Assembly: GCA_900539255.1 (NCBI GenBank)
Contig: UQBJ01000006.1
Coordinates: 1-64,000 of the forward strand
Length of the DNA stretch: 64,000 nucleotides
Direction: 5' to 3'
DNA from: an uncultured Campylobacter sp.
Lineage (GTDB): Bacteria > Campylobacterota > Campylobacteria > Campylobacterales > Campylobacteraceae
Made by a program: the position numbers and the translations under genes. The notes under the pieces are model-generated. The model was not told where the DNA came from and searched no databases. It saw only the letters and a list, made by a program, of their open reading frames with translations. Shown here piece by piece: positions 43,976 to 56,400 of this stretch (position 1 is the first letter of the stretch; each line of letters begins with the position of its first letter).

Positions 43976-46900
43976 TTAAATTTTTGGCTTTGAATTTAAG
44001 GCTTTGATGCCTAAATTTCCATATCTGTGATAAGATACGCTTAAAGACTTTTCATTGTGATAATAAAGCAGTTCAAAACGCCCGTTTATAAGTGGTTTGG
44101 GCGCTATGATGATTTTAGCATTTTGAGCCGCGCTTTTGTAGATGATATCATCTTTACTTGCCTTTGCGTGATAGCGCACGCGCTCAAAATTTGGGATTTT
44201 ATCCGCAAAATTCTTTGAGCTTTCTTTGATAAATTCAGCCTTTAAGTTTGCTTTTTCGCAAATTTTTTGCACAAATTTCACCTTTTCGTTTTGGCTTTCA
44301 TAGCTTATAAAAAGTGGAATTTGCAAGGTGTTTGCGCCGATAATAACACCTAAAATGTCGCTTAAATCATCATCTTCACAAAGGCGAAAAGCTAAATTTT
44401 TGATTTTGGTGTAAGAAAAAAGATTGTCCTCGCCGCGAATGCTTACATAATCTTTTGCCAAATCAAACTCATTTTCCTTGTGGTAAGCATAGCTTTGTGC
44501 CATTGTTAAAGCCTTGTTTAAGGCTTCTTTTTGCGCCCCGTCTTTTCCCTCAAAGCCTTGCAAAGCCTTGCTGATAGCATTTGAGCTTAAATTTTCATCG
44601 GCTTTTTCTTGGTAAATGTCTAAAAACTGCGTGATATAATTATAAATTCCAACCTTGCGCCCAAAGCCTATGGCGGATTTTTTTACCCCGCCAAAGGGCT
44701 GTCTTAACACTATTGCGCCTGTTGTGGGCTTGTTTATGTAGATATTGCCCACTTCAATGTGAGTGTGAAAATACTCCCACTCCCTTTCATCTAAACTTTC
44801 AAGCCCAGCTGTAAGCCCATAGCCTGTGGAATTTACTATGTCAATGGCGTGTTTGAGATTGTCCGCACACATTACGGTAAGAAGCGGGGCAAAAAGCTCG
44901 TTTAAATGCGTGAAATCGCCCTGTTTTGTGCCGTATTTTATACAAGGACACATTAAAAGCTCGTTGTCGTTGATGAATTTTGGCGGTAAAGCCCATTCTT
45001 CATAAGTTTGCAGTTCATTTAAAGCCTTTGAAAGTTTTTGACTTGGCTTATCAGCAAGTGCGCCGATTTTGTTTTTTAGCTCAAAAGGCGAACCCACGCT
45101 TAAAGATGCCGCTGCATCAACGAGGCATTTTTTAAATTCCTTATCCTCATACACTTCTTTTTCAAGCACGAGTAGCGAGGTTGCTGAGCATTTTTGCCCT
45201 GAATTTGAAAAGGCTGAATGAATGATATTTTTCACCGCTTGGTCTCTATCTGCCATTTTGCTGACAATGGTAGCGTTTTTACCCCCTGTTTCAGCACTGA
45301 GCATTAAAGTAGGATTTGCTTTAAGCATAGCATAGGCTGTATCCTCGCCTCCCGTTAAAACGCTGAATTTAATGCTCTCATCGCCTAAAAGATGAGCTGA
45401 TATATCACTGCCCTTGCTTGGCAAAAAGATGAGCGCGTCTTTTGGAATGCCAGCGTCCCAAAAACACTCACAAAGCTTGTATCCTGTAAGCATTGAAAGA
45501 GATGAGGGCTTGTAAATCACTACATTTCCAGCCGCTAATGGAGCGGCGATAGTGCCAACTGAAATGCCTATGGGAAAATTCCACGGCGCAATGACAACGC
45601 CTATGCCTTTGGGGCTAAATTTTGCGTTTGGATTTTGCGCTTTTAGCGTTTCAAGTGAGTGCGGATAAAACTCCACAAAGTCTATCGCCTCACTTATTTC
45701 TGGGTCAAGCTCTAAAAAGGTTTTGCCAACTTCTCTTGCGCCTATGCCGATAAGCTCGCCCCTTCTTTGCCTTAAATTCTGCGCCACGCGTGCTAAAATT
45801 TCATAAATTTCCTCGTGGCTTTTTTGGTTAAATTTGGATTCTTTTGCCACACTTAAAGCCGTTTTTATTTCATTTTCGCCCGCTAAATGCACGGTTGCGA
45901 TTTTTTCTTTTTTAATCTTATCAAAAACTTCAAGCCTTGCAAGCTTTTTATCTTTGAGTTCTTCGCCGATAACAGGATAAATTTCAAGCCCCTTTAAATG
46001 CTCAAAATTTGCCTTTATATCTCTTGCCCACGCTCTATTTTGCGCTAAAATAAAATCCGTGTCGCTTTCATTTGTGAATTTTTTAGTGCTAAATGAGCTG
46101 TTTGCGCTCTTTGTTTGGTTTTTCTCGCTCTTTCTGTCTTGCGTTCTGTGTGTAGAATTATCAAGCGTTTTTATGCCCTTTAAGGCGTTTAAAAATAGCT
46201 CTTTTTGCGCCTCATAAGCCTTGTCATTTACTTTGAGATTGAAAAAATGGCGCATAAAATTGTCCTCGCTCGTGTTTTCATCAAGGCGGCGCACCAAATA
46301 CGCAATGGCGTTGTTAAAATGCGCCTCATCGCACACAGGCGCGTAAAGGACAAGCTGGTGCAGCTTTGAAAGCTCATAAGAGCATTGCAAACTCATACCC
46401 TCTAACATTTCAAAGGTAAAATACTCAAAGGCATTTGCCTCGCTAATGCGCGTGTAAGCGTAGGCTATCTCAAAGATATTGTGGCTTGCTATGCCTATGT
46501 TGATGAATTTAAAATTCTCATTTTCAAGGATAAAATCAAGCATTTTGTTGTAATTGCTGTCCGTGTCAATCTTGCGTGAAAAGGTTGGCAAAGCCCAGCC
46601 TCTTTGGCTTGCGATAGTTTCCTCACTTTCCATATTTGCGCCTTTGACAAAGCGGATTTTTATGGGCTGCATTCCTTTTTGCACTCGCTCTTTTGAAAAG
46701 GCAAAGAGTTTTTTAAGGTATTCAAAAGAATCAGGCAAATAAGCTTGAAGCACTATGCCAGCTTTTATGTCAAATTTAGCAATGCTCTCCATAAAGGCTG
46801 CCACAGTAAGCTCTAAATCCCTAAATTCCTCCATATCTAAATTTATAAATTTAGGCACGCCTTGCTTTTTTTGCTCATTCATTGCGATATTATAAAGATA

Positions 46901-47515
46901 ATCAAGCCTTTTTACAACCTCATCTTTGGAGTAATCAAAATCGATAATGTTAATCTGCGAAAAAATCGTGGTGATTTTGATAGAAATATAAGTGATATAA
47001 TCACTCTTTAAAGCCTCTTCGTATTTTTGTATGCGGTAAGTGCTTTCAGCCTCGCCAAGCACTTCCTCGCCGATTAAATTCACATTTAAGATAATGTTAT
47101 TTTCGCGCTTTCTTTTTGCAATGTGTGGCTTTAAAAAGCTCTCATTTGCATCTAAAACCATAGCCTTTGTATCATCGCGCAAATGCTTTACAAAAAACGG
47201 CACGCTCAAATTTGGCGCAAGGCGACCAAAGCTCAAAAAACTTAAAAGCAAAAATTTTTCAAAGGGCGTGAAAAAGTCCGCTATGCCGTATTTATCAAGG
47301 GTATGAGCGATAAATTCAAAGCTCACGCTTGCATTTTTGGAGCGAAAGGCTCTGTCAAGTAGCTCGATGAGCATTACTTTGTTGCGCGGGTTTTTAAGCA
47401 ATTTTTGCATTTTGTGATGAAAGGCTTTTTCGCTTTGGCTAATGTTTTGCGAAATGGCGTTTTGCAAATTTTGGGCTAAATTTAAGGTTTTTTCAAGGAC
47501 GCTTTGCTGTGTCAT
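43976..47515 (-). CDS. putA: Bifunctional proline dehydrogenase / P5C dehydrogenase PutA
   Basis: Oxidises proline to glutamate in two steps. Start at ATG 47515 (MTQQSVLEK) with AAGGAAAC upstream; the frame continues further but without a start signal. The proline dehydrogenase barrel occupies roughly residues 100-420 (RFVKGANMESEETIA). The aldehyde dehydrogenase domain runs about 500-1000 with FSNSGQKCSATS (catalytic Cys) and LSAETGGKN. About 1179 aa. No N-terminal DNA-binding RHH domain is present, so it is not an autorepressor. Followed by putP. Confidence 0.95.
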   Translation of the reverse strand: MTQQSVLEKTLNLAQNLQNAISQNISQSEKAFHHKMQKLLKNPRNKVMLIELLDRAFRSKNASVSFEFIAHTLDKYGIADFFTPFEKFLLLSFLSFGRLAPNLSVPFFVKHLRDDTKAMVLDANESFLKPHIAKRKRENNIILNVNLIGEEVLGEAESTYRIQKYEEALKSDYITYISIKITTIFSQINIIDFDYSKDEVVKRLDYLYNIAMNEQKKQGVPKFINLDMEEFRDLELTVAAFMESIAKFDIKAGIVLQAYLPDSFEYLKKLFAFSKERVQKGMQPIKIRFVKGANMESEETIASQRGWALPTFSRKIDTDSNYNKMLDFILENENFKFINIGIASHNIFEIAYAYTRISEANAFEYFTFEMLEGMSLQCSYELSKLHQLVLYAPVCDEAHFNNAIAYLVRRLDENTSEDNFMRHFFNLKVNDKAYEAQKELFLNALKGIKTLDNSTHRTQDRKSEKNQTKSANSSFSTKKFTNESDTDFILAQNRAWARDIKANFEHLKGLEIYPVIGEELKDKKLARLEVFDKIKKEKIATVHLAGENEIKTALSVAKESKFNQKSHEEIYEILARVAQNLRQRRGELIGIGAREVGKTFLELDPEISEAIDFVEFYPHSLETLKAQNPNAKFSPKGIGVVIAPWNFPIGISVGTIAAPLAAGNVVIYKPSSLSMLTGYKLCECFWDAGIPKDALIFLPSKGSDISAHLLGDESIKFSVLTGGEDTAYAMLKANPTLMLSAETGGKNATIVSKMADRDQAVKNIIHSAFSNSGQKCSATSLLVLEKEVYEDKEFKKCLVDAAASLSVGSPFELKNKIGALADKPSQKLSKALNELQTYEEWALPPKFINDNELLMCPCIKYGTKQGDFTHLNELFAPLLTVMCADNLKHAIDIVNSTGYGLTAGLESLDEREWEYFHTHIEVGNIYINKPTTGAIVLRQPFGGVKKSAIGFGRKVGIYNYITQFLDIYQEKADENLSSNAISKALQGFEGKDGAQKEALNKALTMAQSYAYHKENEFDLAKDYVSIRGEDNLFSYTKIKNLAFRLCEDDDLSDILGVIIGANTLQIPLFISYESQNEKVKFVQKICEKANLKAEFIKESSKNFADKIPNFERVRYHAKASKDDIIYKSAAQNAKIIIAPKPLINGRFELLYYHNEKSLSVSYHRYGNLGIKALNSKPKI

Positions 47516-47546
47516 TTTGTTTCCTTTTGGTGTTGTTGTTTTTGTA

Positions 47547-47552
47547 ATTATA
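47547..47552 (-). promoter_or_regulatory. -10 box of putA
   Basis: Minus-strand TATAAT about 32 bases before ATG 47515. Confidence 0.55.
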
Positions 47553-47898
47553 AAATAAAAAAGTCTCAACCAAAGAAATTTTCTCACACAAAAAATAAAT
47601 TTGTTTCTTTTTGCAACATTACCCAAAATACAAAATGTTACTTTTTTACAAAATAGGGCGTTTTTGTTTTGAATTTAAAAAGCAAAATCCACAAACGCTA
47701 GGGCAAGGCTAAATTTCGCAAGCTTTATCTGTGCTTAATTTAACGCAAATTCAGCATTTGGCTAAAATCTTTATCAAATCGCTTAAATTTATATTTCAAA
47801 CGCTCAAAAACAAGCTAAAATTTAAAATTTTTTTGAGCGTTTTGAATTTTCGCTTTAAATTCTGTCAAAATTTAACGAAAACAAAGCGATAAATTTGC

Positions 47899-47904
47899 TA
47901 TAAT
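47899..47904 (+). promoter_or_regulatory. -10 box of the CinA-like gene
   Basis: TTTGCTATAAT with TATAAT at 47899-47904, about 20 bases before ATG 47925; AAAAGGC serves as ribosome-binding site. Confidence 0.6.
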
Positions 47905-47924
47905 CACAAGAAAAAAGGCAAACA

Positions 47925-49007
47925 ATGAGACACTTACTCTTAATCATCGGTAGCGAGTTAAAGCTCAACGCAAACTACCTAAACTACATTTATAAACGCT
48001 ATGAGGACAAGTTTGGCGAGCTAAATGAGTGCATTTGCTTTGAAAAGGGCAGCAAGGAACTGCCATTTTTACTAGAATCTTGGATAAACGAGTATGATTA
48101 TATCACCATTTTTACGAGCGTCAAGCTCTATGCTACCACAGCAAAGATAGTCGCCACGCTTAACAAAGACTATTTAGTCTTTCAAAACGACATTTTAGTG
48201 CCGAGCAAAACCCTAAATTCAAGCGAAAACAGCTTTTTAGTCCAACTTTCTCGTTGCAAGGTAAATTTGCTCAAAGCAAGCGTTGATGAGCCTTTGCCCG
48301 AGCTTTTAGCAAAGCCTAAAATCAACTTTGCGCACTTTTGCCTGTGCGACATAGACGAAGAAAGCGCGCTTATCTTGCTTGATACTTTGGCAAAGTCCTA
48401 TAAAATCAACATTTTAAGCACTTCGCTTTTAGCAAATCTCGTTCTCATCAAAGCCACAGACACGAAATTTTCTCAACTTGACAATTTTATCCAAGCAGCG
48501 AGCAACCTTTTCAAGCAAAAGCTGCTTTTAGGCAAAAATCCGCTTGAATTCATCGCTAAAAGGCTGATTGAAAGTGAGCTGAAAATTTCCTTTGCCGAAA
48601 GCTGCACGGCTGGGCTTTGCGCCGCAGAGCTAGCTAAAATCAAAGGCATTTCAGCTATCTTTGAAGGCTCGGTTGTTACTTACTCAAACCGCTTAAAGCA
48701 CGAGTGGCTAGGTATCAGCGACTTGGTGCTGCAAAACGAATACAGCGAAAAATGCGTGTATTTTATGCTTAAAGGCGCGTTTAAAACGAGCGCTTGTGAT
48801 TTTGCCATCGCCATCAGCGGAGTGGCTGGGGAGGAAGATGACAAGGGCGTTAAGGCAGGCACGATTTTCATCGGAGCTATGTATAGGGACGGCTCATTTT
48901 TGCAAGAAACCCTGCGCCTTTGCGGCGAGCGCAACTTCGTGCGTCATCAAGCCGTTTTAGCAAGCTTTATGCTTATGGTAAAGTTAAAACCAGAAGTGTT
49001 TTTTTAG
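47925..49007 (+). CDS. CinA C-terminal (nicotinamide-nucleotide amidase) family protein
   Basis: 360 aa. The last 150 residues are a CinA/PncC amidase domain: SFAESCTAGLCAAELAKI near residue 222, VVTYSNRLKHEWLGI, and AISGVAGEE. The first 200 residues do not show the usual MoCF-like pattern clearly and may be diverged. Enzymes of this family deamidate NMN in NAD salvage. The final codons (KLKPEVFF) are the first unit of a tandem repeat that continues past the stop. Confidence 0.78.
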   Translation: MRHLLLIIGSELKLNANYLNYIYKRYEDKFGELNECICFEKGSKELPFLLESWINEYDYITIFTSVKLYATTAKIVATLNKDYLVFQNDILVPSKTLNSSENSFLVQLSRCKVNLLKASVDEPLPELLAKPKINFAHFCLCDIDEESALILLDTLAKSYKINILSTSLLANLVLIKATDTKFSQLDNFIQAASNLFKQKLLLGKNPLEFIAKRLIESELKISFAESCTAGLCAAELAKIKGISAIFEGSVVTYSNRLKHEWLGISDLVLQNEYSEKCVYFMLKGAFKTSACDFAIAISGVAGEEDDKGVKAGTIFIGAMYRDGSFLQETLRLCGERNFVRHQAVLASFMLMVKLKPEVFF

Positions 49008-49190
49008 GACTTTGAACAAGTAAAATTAAAATAAGAAGTTTTTTGATTTTGAGCGATAAAGTTAAAGCCAAAAGTGTTTTTGAACTTTTAATGTCTTGCT
49101 TATTGAGTGATAAAAATAAAACTAGAAGTGTTTTTTGAGAACTTTGAATGGTAAGTTAAAATAAGAAGTTTTTTTGGACTTTGAACGGAT
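48978..49190 (+). repeat. Five-copy degenerate tandem repeat over the cinA-like 3' end
   Basis: Units of about 40 bases begin near 48978, 49020, 49056, 49111 and 49151; consensus GTAAARTTAAAAYNAGAAGT then T-run then ACTTTGAA. The first copy encodes the protein's C-terminus and stop; the rest are non-coding. Confidence 0.7.
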
Positions 49191-49255
49191 TTAAATCCTA
49201 AATTTGACTTTTTTAATCCGTCATACTGCATAAATTTGCCATACTGACTTGTCTT

Positions 49256-49393
49256 GTCATACTGGGCGATAGCGAAGTATCCAAAGACATTTTACTTGTC
49301 ATACTGAGCTTTCGTAAGAAAGCAAAGTATCCATAAATTTAAAGTGCGAATTACACCTTTAAAGCGTGGATTTTTCGCTACGCTCAAAATGAC
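49256..49393. repeat. Palindromic repeat cluster 2
   Basis: Copies at 49256-49283 (GTCATACTGGGCGATAGC..ATCCA), 49298-49333 (inner stem GCTTTC/GAAAGC) and inverted 49367-49393 (core the same as the 31851 copy). A partial copy follows near 49402. Confidence 0.8.
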
Positions 49394-49562
49394 AAGATGA
49401 GTTGTCATTTTGAGTAAAAAAGAGCGTAAATGAGTTTTGTGTGCTAATCCACAACGCAAAGGCAATGCTAAATAATTTATGGATTGCCACGAATTTGACT
49501 TTGTCGAATTCTTGCAATAATAAGCGCAAGAAAGCCTTGAAATAGGGCGTTTAACAATTTTT

Positions 49563-49755
49563 AAAAAAGCATAAACCTACAATAAAACATTTAAGAATTT
49601 AAAAAAACATAAATCTAAAATCAAACATTTAAAAAAATAAACAAGCACAAACCTAAAATTAAGCGTGTAAAAAATTTAAACAAACACAAATTCAAAATAA
49701 AGCATTTAGAAAAAATAAAAAAAGCGCAAGTTTAAAATCAAGCATTTAAAAATTT
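49563..49755. repeat. AT-rich tandem repeat, about five units of 38-39 bases
   Basis: Unit consensus AAAAAARCAYAAAYCTAAAA then TMAARCATTTAAAAAWTT, starting near 49563, 49601, 49639, 49678 and 49716. No coding potential. Confidence 0.65.
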
Positions 49756-49987
49756 AAAAAAGCACTGCCCTAAAAAGTGCGTTTTGTGAGTGAAAAGATG
49801 AGAAGAACGATGACAAAATGAGTAAAAAGATGAGAGAAAACTACGACAAAATGAGCAAAACCTTTTATAAAATTTCAAGTAGATTTTAAGAATTTAAGTC
49901 TTTTTAAATTTTTAGCCACATTTTTAAATTTAAGCAAATTCAGCTTGAATTTTAAGGCAAAATTCAAGCTGAATTCAACGCCTAAAT

Positions 49988-51106
49988 TTAGTCCATTTGG
50001 TTGCGCTTAAAAGCTGGCTCTTCAAGCAAGTTTAAAAAGTCCTCGCTATCATAAGTGCCTGTTTTGACAAAGTTTGACAAAAGCGCATCGCGTGAGCTGG
50101 CTCCGTTGGTGTTGTCTTGGAGCTTTTTGCCCTTTTCTTCGTAGTCAAAGCCTGTGGCGATGATGGTGATTTCGATTTTGTCTTCCTCCATACTCTCATC
50201 GGAGCTGTCGCCGAATTTAAAGGTAACATCCTCATCAAGCATTTCTTGGATATACTCGCTCACATCGGCAATCTGCAAGAACGGAAAGCTCGGGTGGTGC
50301 TTGTAATGCACGATGACGCCTTTGGCTTTTTTTATGTCAAGCCCGTCAAGCAGCGGCGACTCCAAAGTGTTGTGTAGGGCTTCCATAGCAGAGTCCTGCC
50401 CTTGCGCCTCGCCCATACCCATCAAAGCAAGCCCCCTGTGGCTCATAATGGCTTTAATGTCCGCAAAATCGACATTTATGCGGCTGTTTTCCACGAGTAT
50501 GGATACCATACCCTTAACTGCACGCGCTAGGACATTATCCACAAGGGCGAAAGTGCCTTCCATAGTCGCGTTTTTATCGACAATGCTACGCAACTTCTCA
50601 TTTTGTATAACAAGGATAGAGTCGCTTTCTTTTTTAAGCTCGGCAAGTCCTGCCTCAGCAAGCTTTTTCTTTGGCTTGCCCTCGAAATTAAAGGGCATTG
50701 TTACCACAGAAACCGCTAAGGCACCGACTTCTTTGGCTGCTTTGGCGACTATGGGCGTAGCTCCCGTGCCTGTGCCACCGCCAAGCCCTGATGCGATGAA
50801 AACCATATCGCTTTGCTCTAAGGCAGCTTTAAGCTCTTCGTAGCTTTCATTTGCGCTATCAGCGCCCTTTTTAGGGTCGCCGCCAGCGCCCAAACCGCCT
50901 GTGGTTTTTTCGCCAAGCTGAATTTTTGTCTTTGCCAAAGAGTTGTTGAGCGCTTGTCCGTCAGTGTTTGCCACTATCAAGTCAAGCTCGCTTAAACCCT
51001 CTCTTATCATATAGTTTATGGTGTTGCCACCGCCACCGCCACAACCGATGATTTTTATCTTTGCGCCCTTAGTGTGTGGGGCTTCTTCTAGTGTATATCC
51101 TTCCAT
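49988..51106 (-). CDS. ftsZ: Cell-division GTPase FtsZ
   Basis: Tubulin homologue that builds the division ring. GTP-binding signature LGGGTGTGATP near residue 103, NTDGQAL near 48, and N-terminal GCGGGGGNTINYM. The C-terminal tail EEPAFKRNQMD is the FtsA-binding peptide. 372 aa. Directly downstream of ftsA with a 13-base gap. Confidence 0.97.
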   Translation of the reverse strand: MEGYTLEEAPHTKGAKIKIIGCGGGGGNTINYMIREGLSELDLIVANTDGQALNNSLAKTKIQLGEKTTGGLGAGGDPKKGADSANESYEELKAALEQSDMVFIASGLGGGTGTGATPIVAKAAKEVGALAVSVVTMPFNFEGKPKKKLAEAGLAELKKESDSILVIQNEKLRSIVDKNATMEGTFALVDNVLARAVKGMVSILVENSRINVDFADIKAIMSHRGLALMGMGEAQGQDSAMEALHNTLESPLLDGLDIKKAKGVIVHYKHHPSFPFLQIADVSEYIQEMLDEDVTFKFGDSSDESMEEDKIEITIIATGFDYEEKGKKLQDNTNGASSRDALLSNFVKTGTYDSEDFLNLLEEPAFKRNQMD

Positions 51107-51119
51107 ATCTCACCTCTCT

Positions 51120-52493
51120 TTAAAATTGGCTGGTAATTTTGTTCCAAAATTTAGAAAAAACACCGCTTTTTTTCTTTTGTTCGTCAAAAGTTTCGAGTGT
51201 TTCTCCACCGCTGTCGTCCTTGTCCTCTTCGTCAAAGTCATCTTCCCCTCCTGTTGGTGTGAATATCGATTTTGTCGCGGGCGAACTCACTTCTGGCTCG
51301 CCTTTGTATCGTAATTTTTTATTTGAGTCTATCTCATAAGGCGCAAAATACCCAGCCTCATACAAGCAAAGCCCTATGGCGCAGCTGTTTTCTGGGTCGT
51401 TTATCTCGTCATACCCTGAGATTAAATCATCTCTTGCTGTGGCTATGCGGACGGATTTGTTGTCAAATATCGCCGATGCTACCTCATCAAGCCGAGCAAG
51501 CTTTGTCATACCGCCTGTTAAAACCACGCCTGCACCTGTGTTTTCGGACACATTGAGCTTTTTGAGTAGCTCGCTGCTGAGTAGTTCGGCTAAAAGCATT
51601 AAAATTTCATTGACTCTTGCATACATAACATTTGCTATGGCTTCTACGGGGTATTCGTTCATCTTCCGCTCATCGCCCATTAGCGGCACTTGCACGAGTG
51701 CGTTTGGCTCTTGGCTCAGCCTTGCGTAAGAGAGTTTGATTTTCTCCGCTTCGTTTAAAGGCGTGTGTAAGCCTTTGGCTAAATCCTGCGTGATATTTGA
51801 CGAGCCGATTTTGATGCAGTCGTTGTAGCGTATGGAGTTGCCCATAAACACGACCATATCGCAAATTCCGCCGCCTATGTCGATGAGTATCGCTCCAAGT
51901 GCCTTTTCATCGCTCTCGCTCAAACAAGCAATGGCTGAGGCGTAGCCTGAAAGCACGAGATTATCCACGCGCAAGCCCGTAAGCTCCACTACTTTTTTGA
52001 GATTTTTAATGTCTGATTCTTTGGCGATGATGATATGAGCGGACACTACAAGCCTTTTTGCGCTCATTCCCAAAGGGTCATTGACGCAGTCTGTTTCGTT
52101 GATTTGAAAGCTATAAGGCAAAACTTGTATGGTTTTATAATCATTTGGAATGTTTGCTCTAAATTCGGCATCGGTAACGGCTCGGCTGATTTCTTTAATG
52201 CTGATTTCGTGATTATTGACATTACACATACCCTCAGAATCCACAGCTTTGGTGTATGCGCCAGAGATAGAAACGACTATTTTATCATACTGCTTTACCC
52301 CTGACATCACTTCGACATTCATCACAGCTTGCTCGATAGACTTAGCGGCAAGTTCCATATTGACGATGACGCCTTTTTTCACGCCTTGCGTCTTTGCCTT
52401 GCCAAAGCCGATGATTTTGATTTCCTCGCCATTTTTTTGCGCTAAAACAGCACAAGCTTGTGTCGAGCCTAAATCAATGCCTAAGATATTCAA
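51120..52493 (-). CDS. ftsA: Cell-division protein FtsA
   Basis: Actin-fold membrane anchor for FtsZ. ATPase phosphate loop GIDLGSTQACAVL at the start, GAILIDIGGGICDMVVF near residue 200, and GVVLTGGMTKL near 330. An acidic linker (EDDFDEEDKDDSGGE) precedes a C-terminal amphipathic helix (VFSKFWNKITSQF) that binds the membrane. 457 aa. Four-base overlap with ppiD upstream. Confidence 0.95.
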   Translation of the reverse strand: MNILGIDLGSTQACAVLAQKNGEEIKIIGFGKAKTQGVKKGVIVNMELAAKSIEQAVMNVEVMSGVKQYDKIVVSISGAYTKAVDSEGMCNVNNHEISIKEISRAVTDAEFRANIPNDYKTIQVLPYSFQINETDCVNDPLGMSAKRLVVSAHIIIAKESDIKNLKKVVELTGLRVDNLVLSGYASAIACLSESDEKALGAILIDIGGGICDMVVFMGNSIRYNDCIKIGSSNITQDLAKGLHTPLNEAEKIKLSYARLSQEPNALVQVPLMGDERKMNEYPVEAIANVMYARVNEILMLLAELLSSELLKKLNVSENTGAGVVLTGGMTKLARLDEVASAIFDNKSVRIATARDDLISGYDEINDPENSCAIGLCLYEAGYFAPYEIDSNKKLRYKGEPEVSSPATKSIFTPTGGEDDFDEEDKDDSGGETLETFDEQKKKSGVFSKFWNKITSQF

Positions 52494-53992
52494 CTCTTAT
52501 CCTTTTCGTAATAAATTTCAACCTTATATTTGCCTTTGAGCCTTGTTAAAAGCTCTTTTTTTATCTCGTTTGCCTTGATATTGCGCACATCTTGGGCGAG
52601 CTTGTCTTTGTAGGCATTAAGCTTGTTTGTGCTTAATAAATTCTGCCCTTTTATGCTATAAAGCACGGCTTTATCATCAAAAAGCACAAAGCCCTTGCTG
52701 TCATTTGCGTTAAAGACATTCATCAAAAAGAAAGCAAATTCAGCATCGTTCATCAGCTTTTCATCGACTAGCTTGTCATTTCGCGTGCTGTCTCTGCTCA
52801 CTGAGCCGATATTTTTGCCCTTGAAATTTGCCAAAGCCTTGCTAGCCTTTTGCGCTAGGGCTTCTTTTTGTGTTTGCAGCTTGTAAAGCGGCAAAATTTC
52901 AGCCCTTGCTTCTTCAAAAGTCTTTGCACGCACGGGATTTACGGCGTTTATCCGCACTATCATATAGCCTTTTTGCCCGTCTTGCTCGAAAACAAAGGGT
53001 TTCAGCACAGCCCCCGCCTTGCCAGAGTTCAAAAGCTCGGTAGGATAATACACATCATCATCGCCCAGCTTTAAATCCTGCTGAAATTCAAGCTCTTTTT
53101 TACTCAAAGCCAAATACGCTTTGTTTGCTTGCGCTTTTATCGTTTCTAAGGCGTAGTTTTCAGCTACTTCGTTCGCCACATCATCATAGGCTAGAATTTT
53201 GCCGTTAAAATCCTTGTAATTTTGCTTGTTTTTCTCGTAAAATTCTTTCAAAGCCTTTTCATCAAGCTTGCTAGCCTTTTGAGCGGGCAAAAAATAAGTC
53301 GAAATTTCATAGCTTTTTTGCGTTTTAAACTCTTCTTTATACTTTTGCCACAGCTCGTTAAGTGCCTTTTCATCGACTTTTGCGCTAGTGTTTTTGTCCG
53401 CTTTTACTAGCTCGATACTCAAAACATCTTGCATAAAGAAATTTGACGCAAGCATTTGAAGCTCTTTTTCGCGCACGGGCAGGTTGAAAAGCAGGCTGAA
53501 TTTGCCAAGCACGATTCTATCGTTTATCATCTGCTCGTAATCCTTAGCGTCAATGTTGTTTTGAGCGAGCAGTTTGTAGTAAATTTCTTTGTCGAAATTC
53601 CCGCTCTCATCGGCGAATTCTTTGTCTGTGATTAAAACGCTGATGATTTCATCTTCGCTAGCGCCTATGCCAAGCTCTTTGGCGAAATTTATCAGCAACT
53701 TATCCTCTATCAAAGTCTGTAAAGCTACCGCGTCAAGCCCTTGCTCTCTTGCTTGCTGCTCGGTGAGCGTGCCGTTGCTTATCTGCTGATAGTAATCAAA
53801 AAGCTGCGAAAATCGGTTGTTAAACTCCATAAAACCGACTTTTTCATCGCCCACTTTGGCTACTGATGAAGTGCGATTTAGGTTAAAATCATAGCTTCCC
53901 CAGCCGACAAAACCAGCTCCCACGAAAGCTATCGTGCTTACCCAAATCGTTATGACAAGCCACTTTCTGTGTCTTTGCATCCAAGTAATCAT
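52490..53992 (-). CDS. PpiD/SurA-type periplasmic chaperone
   Basis: 500 aa. One N-terminal span (WLVITIWVSTIAFVGAGFVG) anchors the protein in the inner membrane. SurA-like N- and C-helical domains and a parvulin-like region follow (about 230-380), the latter weakly conserved and perhaps not active as an isomerase. Matches Cj0694 in order, upstream of ftsA. It likely helps outer-membrane or exported proteins fold. Confidence 0.85.
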   Translation of the reverse strand: MITWMQRHRKWLVITIWVSTIAFVGAGFVGWGSYDFNLNRTSSVAKVGDEKVGFMEFNNRFSQLFDYYQQISNGTLTEQQAREQGLDAVALQTLIEDKLLINFAKELGIGASEDEIISVLITDKEFADESGNFDKEIYYKLLAQNNIDAKDYEQMINDRIVLGKFSLLFNLPVREKELQMLASNFFMQDVLSIELVKADKNTSAKVDEKALNELWQKYKEEFKTQKSYEISTYFLPAQKASKLDEKALKEFYEKNKQNYKDFNGKILAYDDVANEVAENYALETIKAQANKAYLALSKKELEFQQDLKLGDDDVYYPTELLNSGKAGAVLKPFVFEQDGQKGYMIVRINAVNPVRAKTFEEARAEILPLYKLQTQKEALAQKASKALANFKGKNIGSVSRDSTRNDKLVDEKLMNDAEFAFFLMNVFNANDSKGFVLFDDKAVLYSIKGQNLLSTNKLNAYKDKLAQDVRNIKANEIKKELLTRLKGKYKVEIYYEKDKS

Positions 53993-56395
<2,403 letters not shown>

Positions 56396-56400
56396 AACGC

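Larger units (their letters stand above)
47516..47924. other. Intergenic promoter region between putA and cinA-like gene
   Basis: Divergent spacer of about 400 AT-rich bases holding a putA promoter (47552-47547) and a plus-strand promoter (47899-47904). No ORF or RNA recognised between them. Confidence 0.6.

Noticed and set aside
49563..49755. CRISPR array
   Set aside because: Units are contiguous and degenerate, with no unique spacers between constant repeats.
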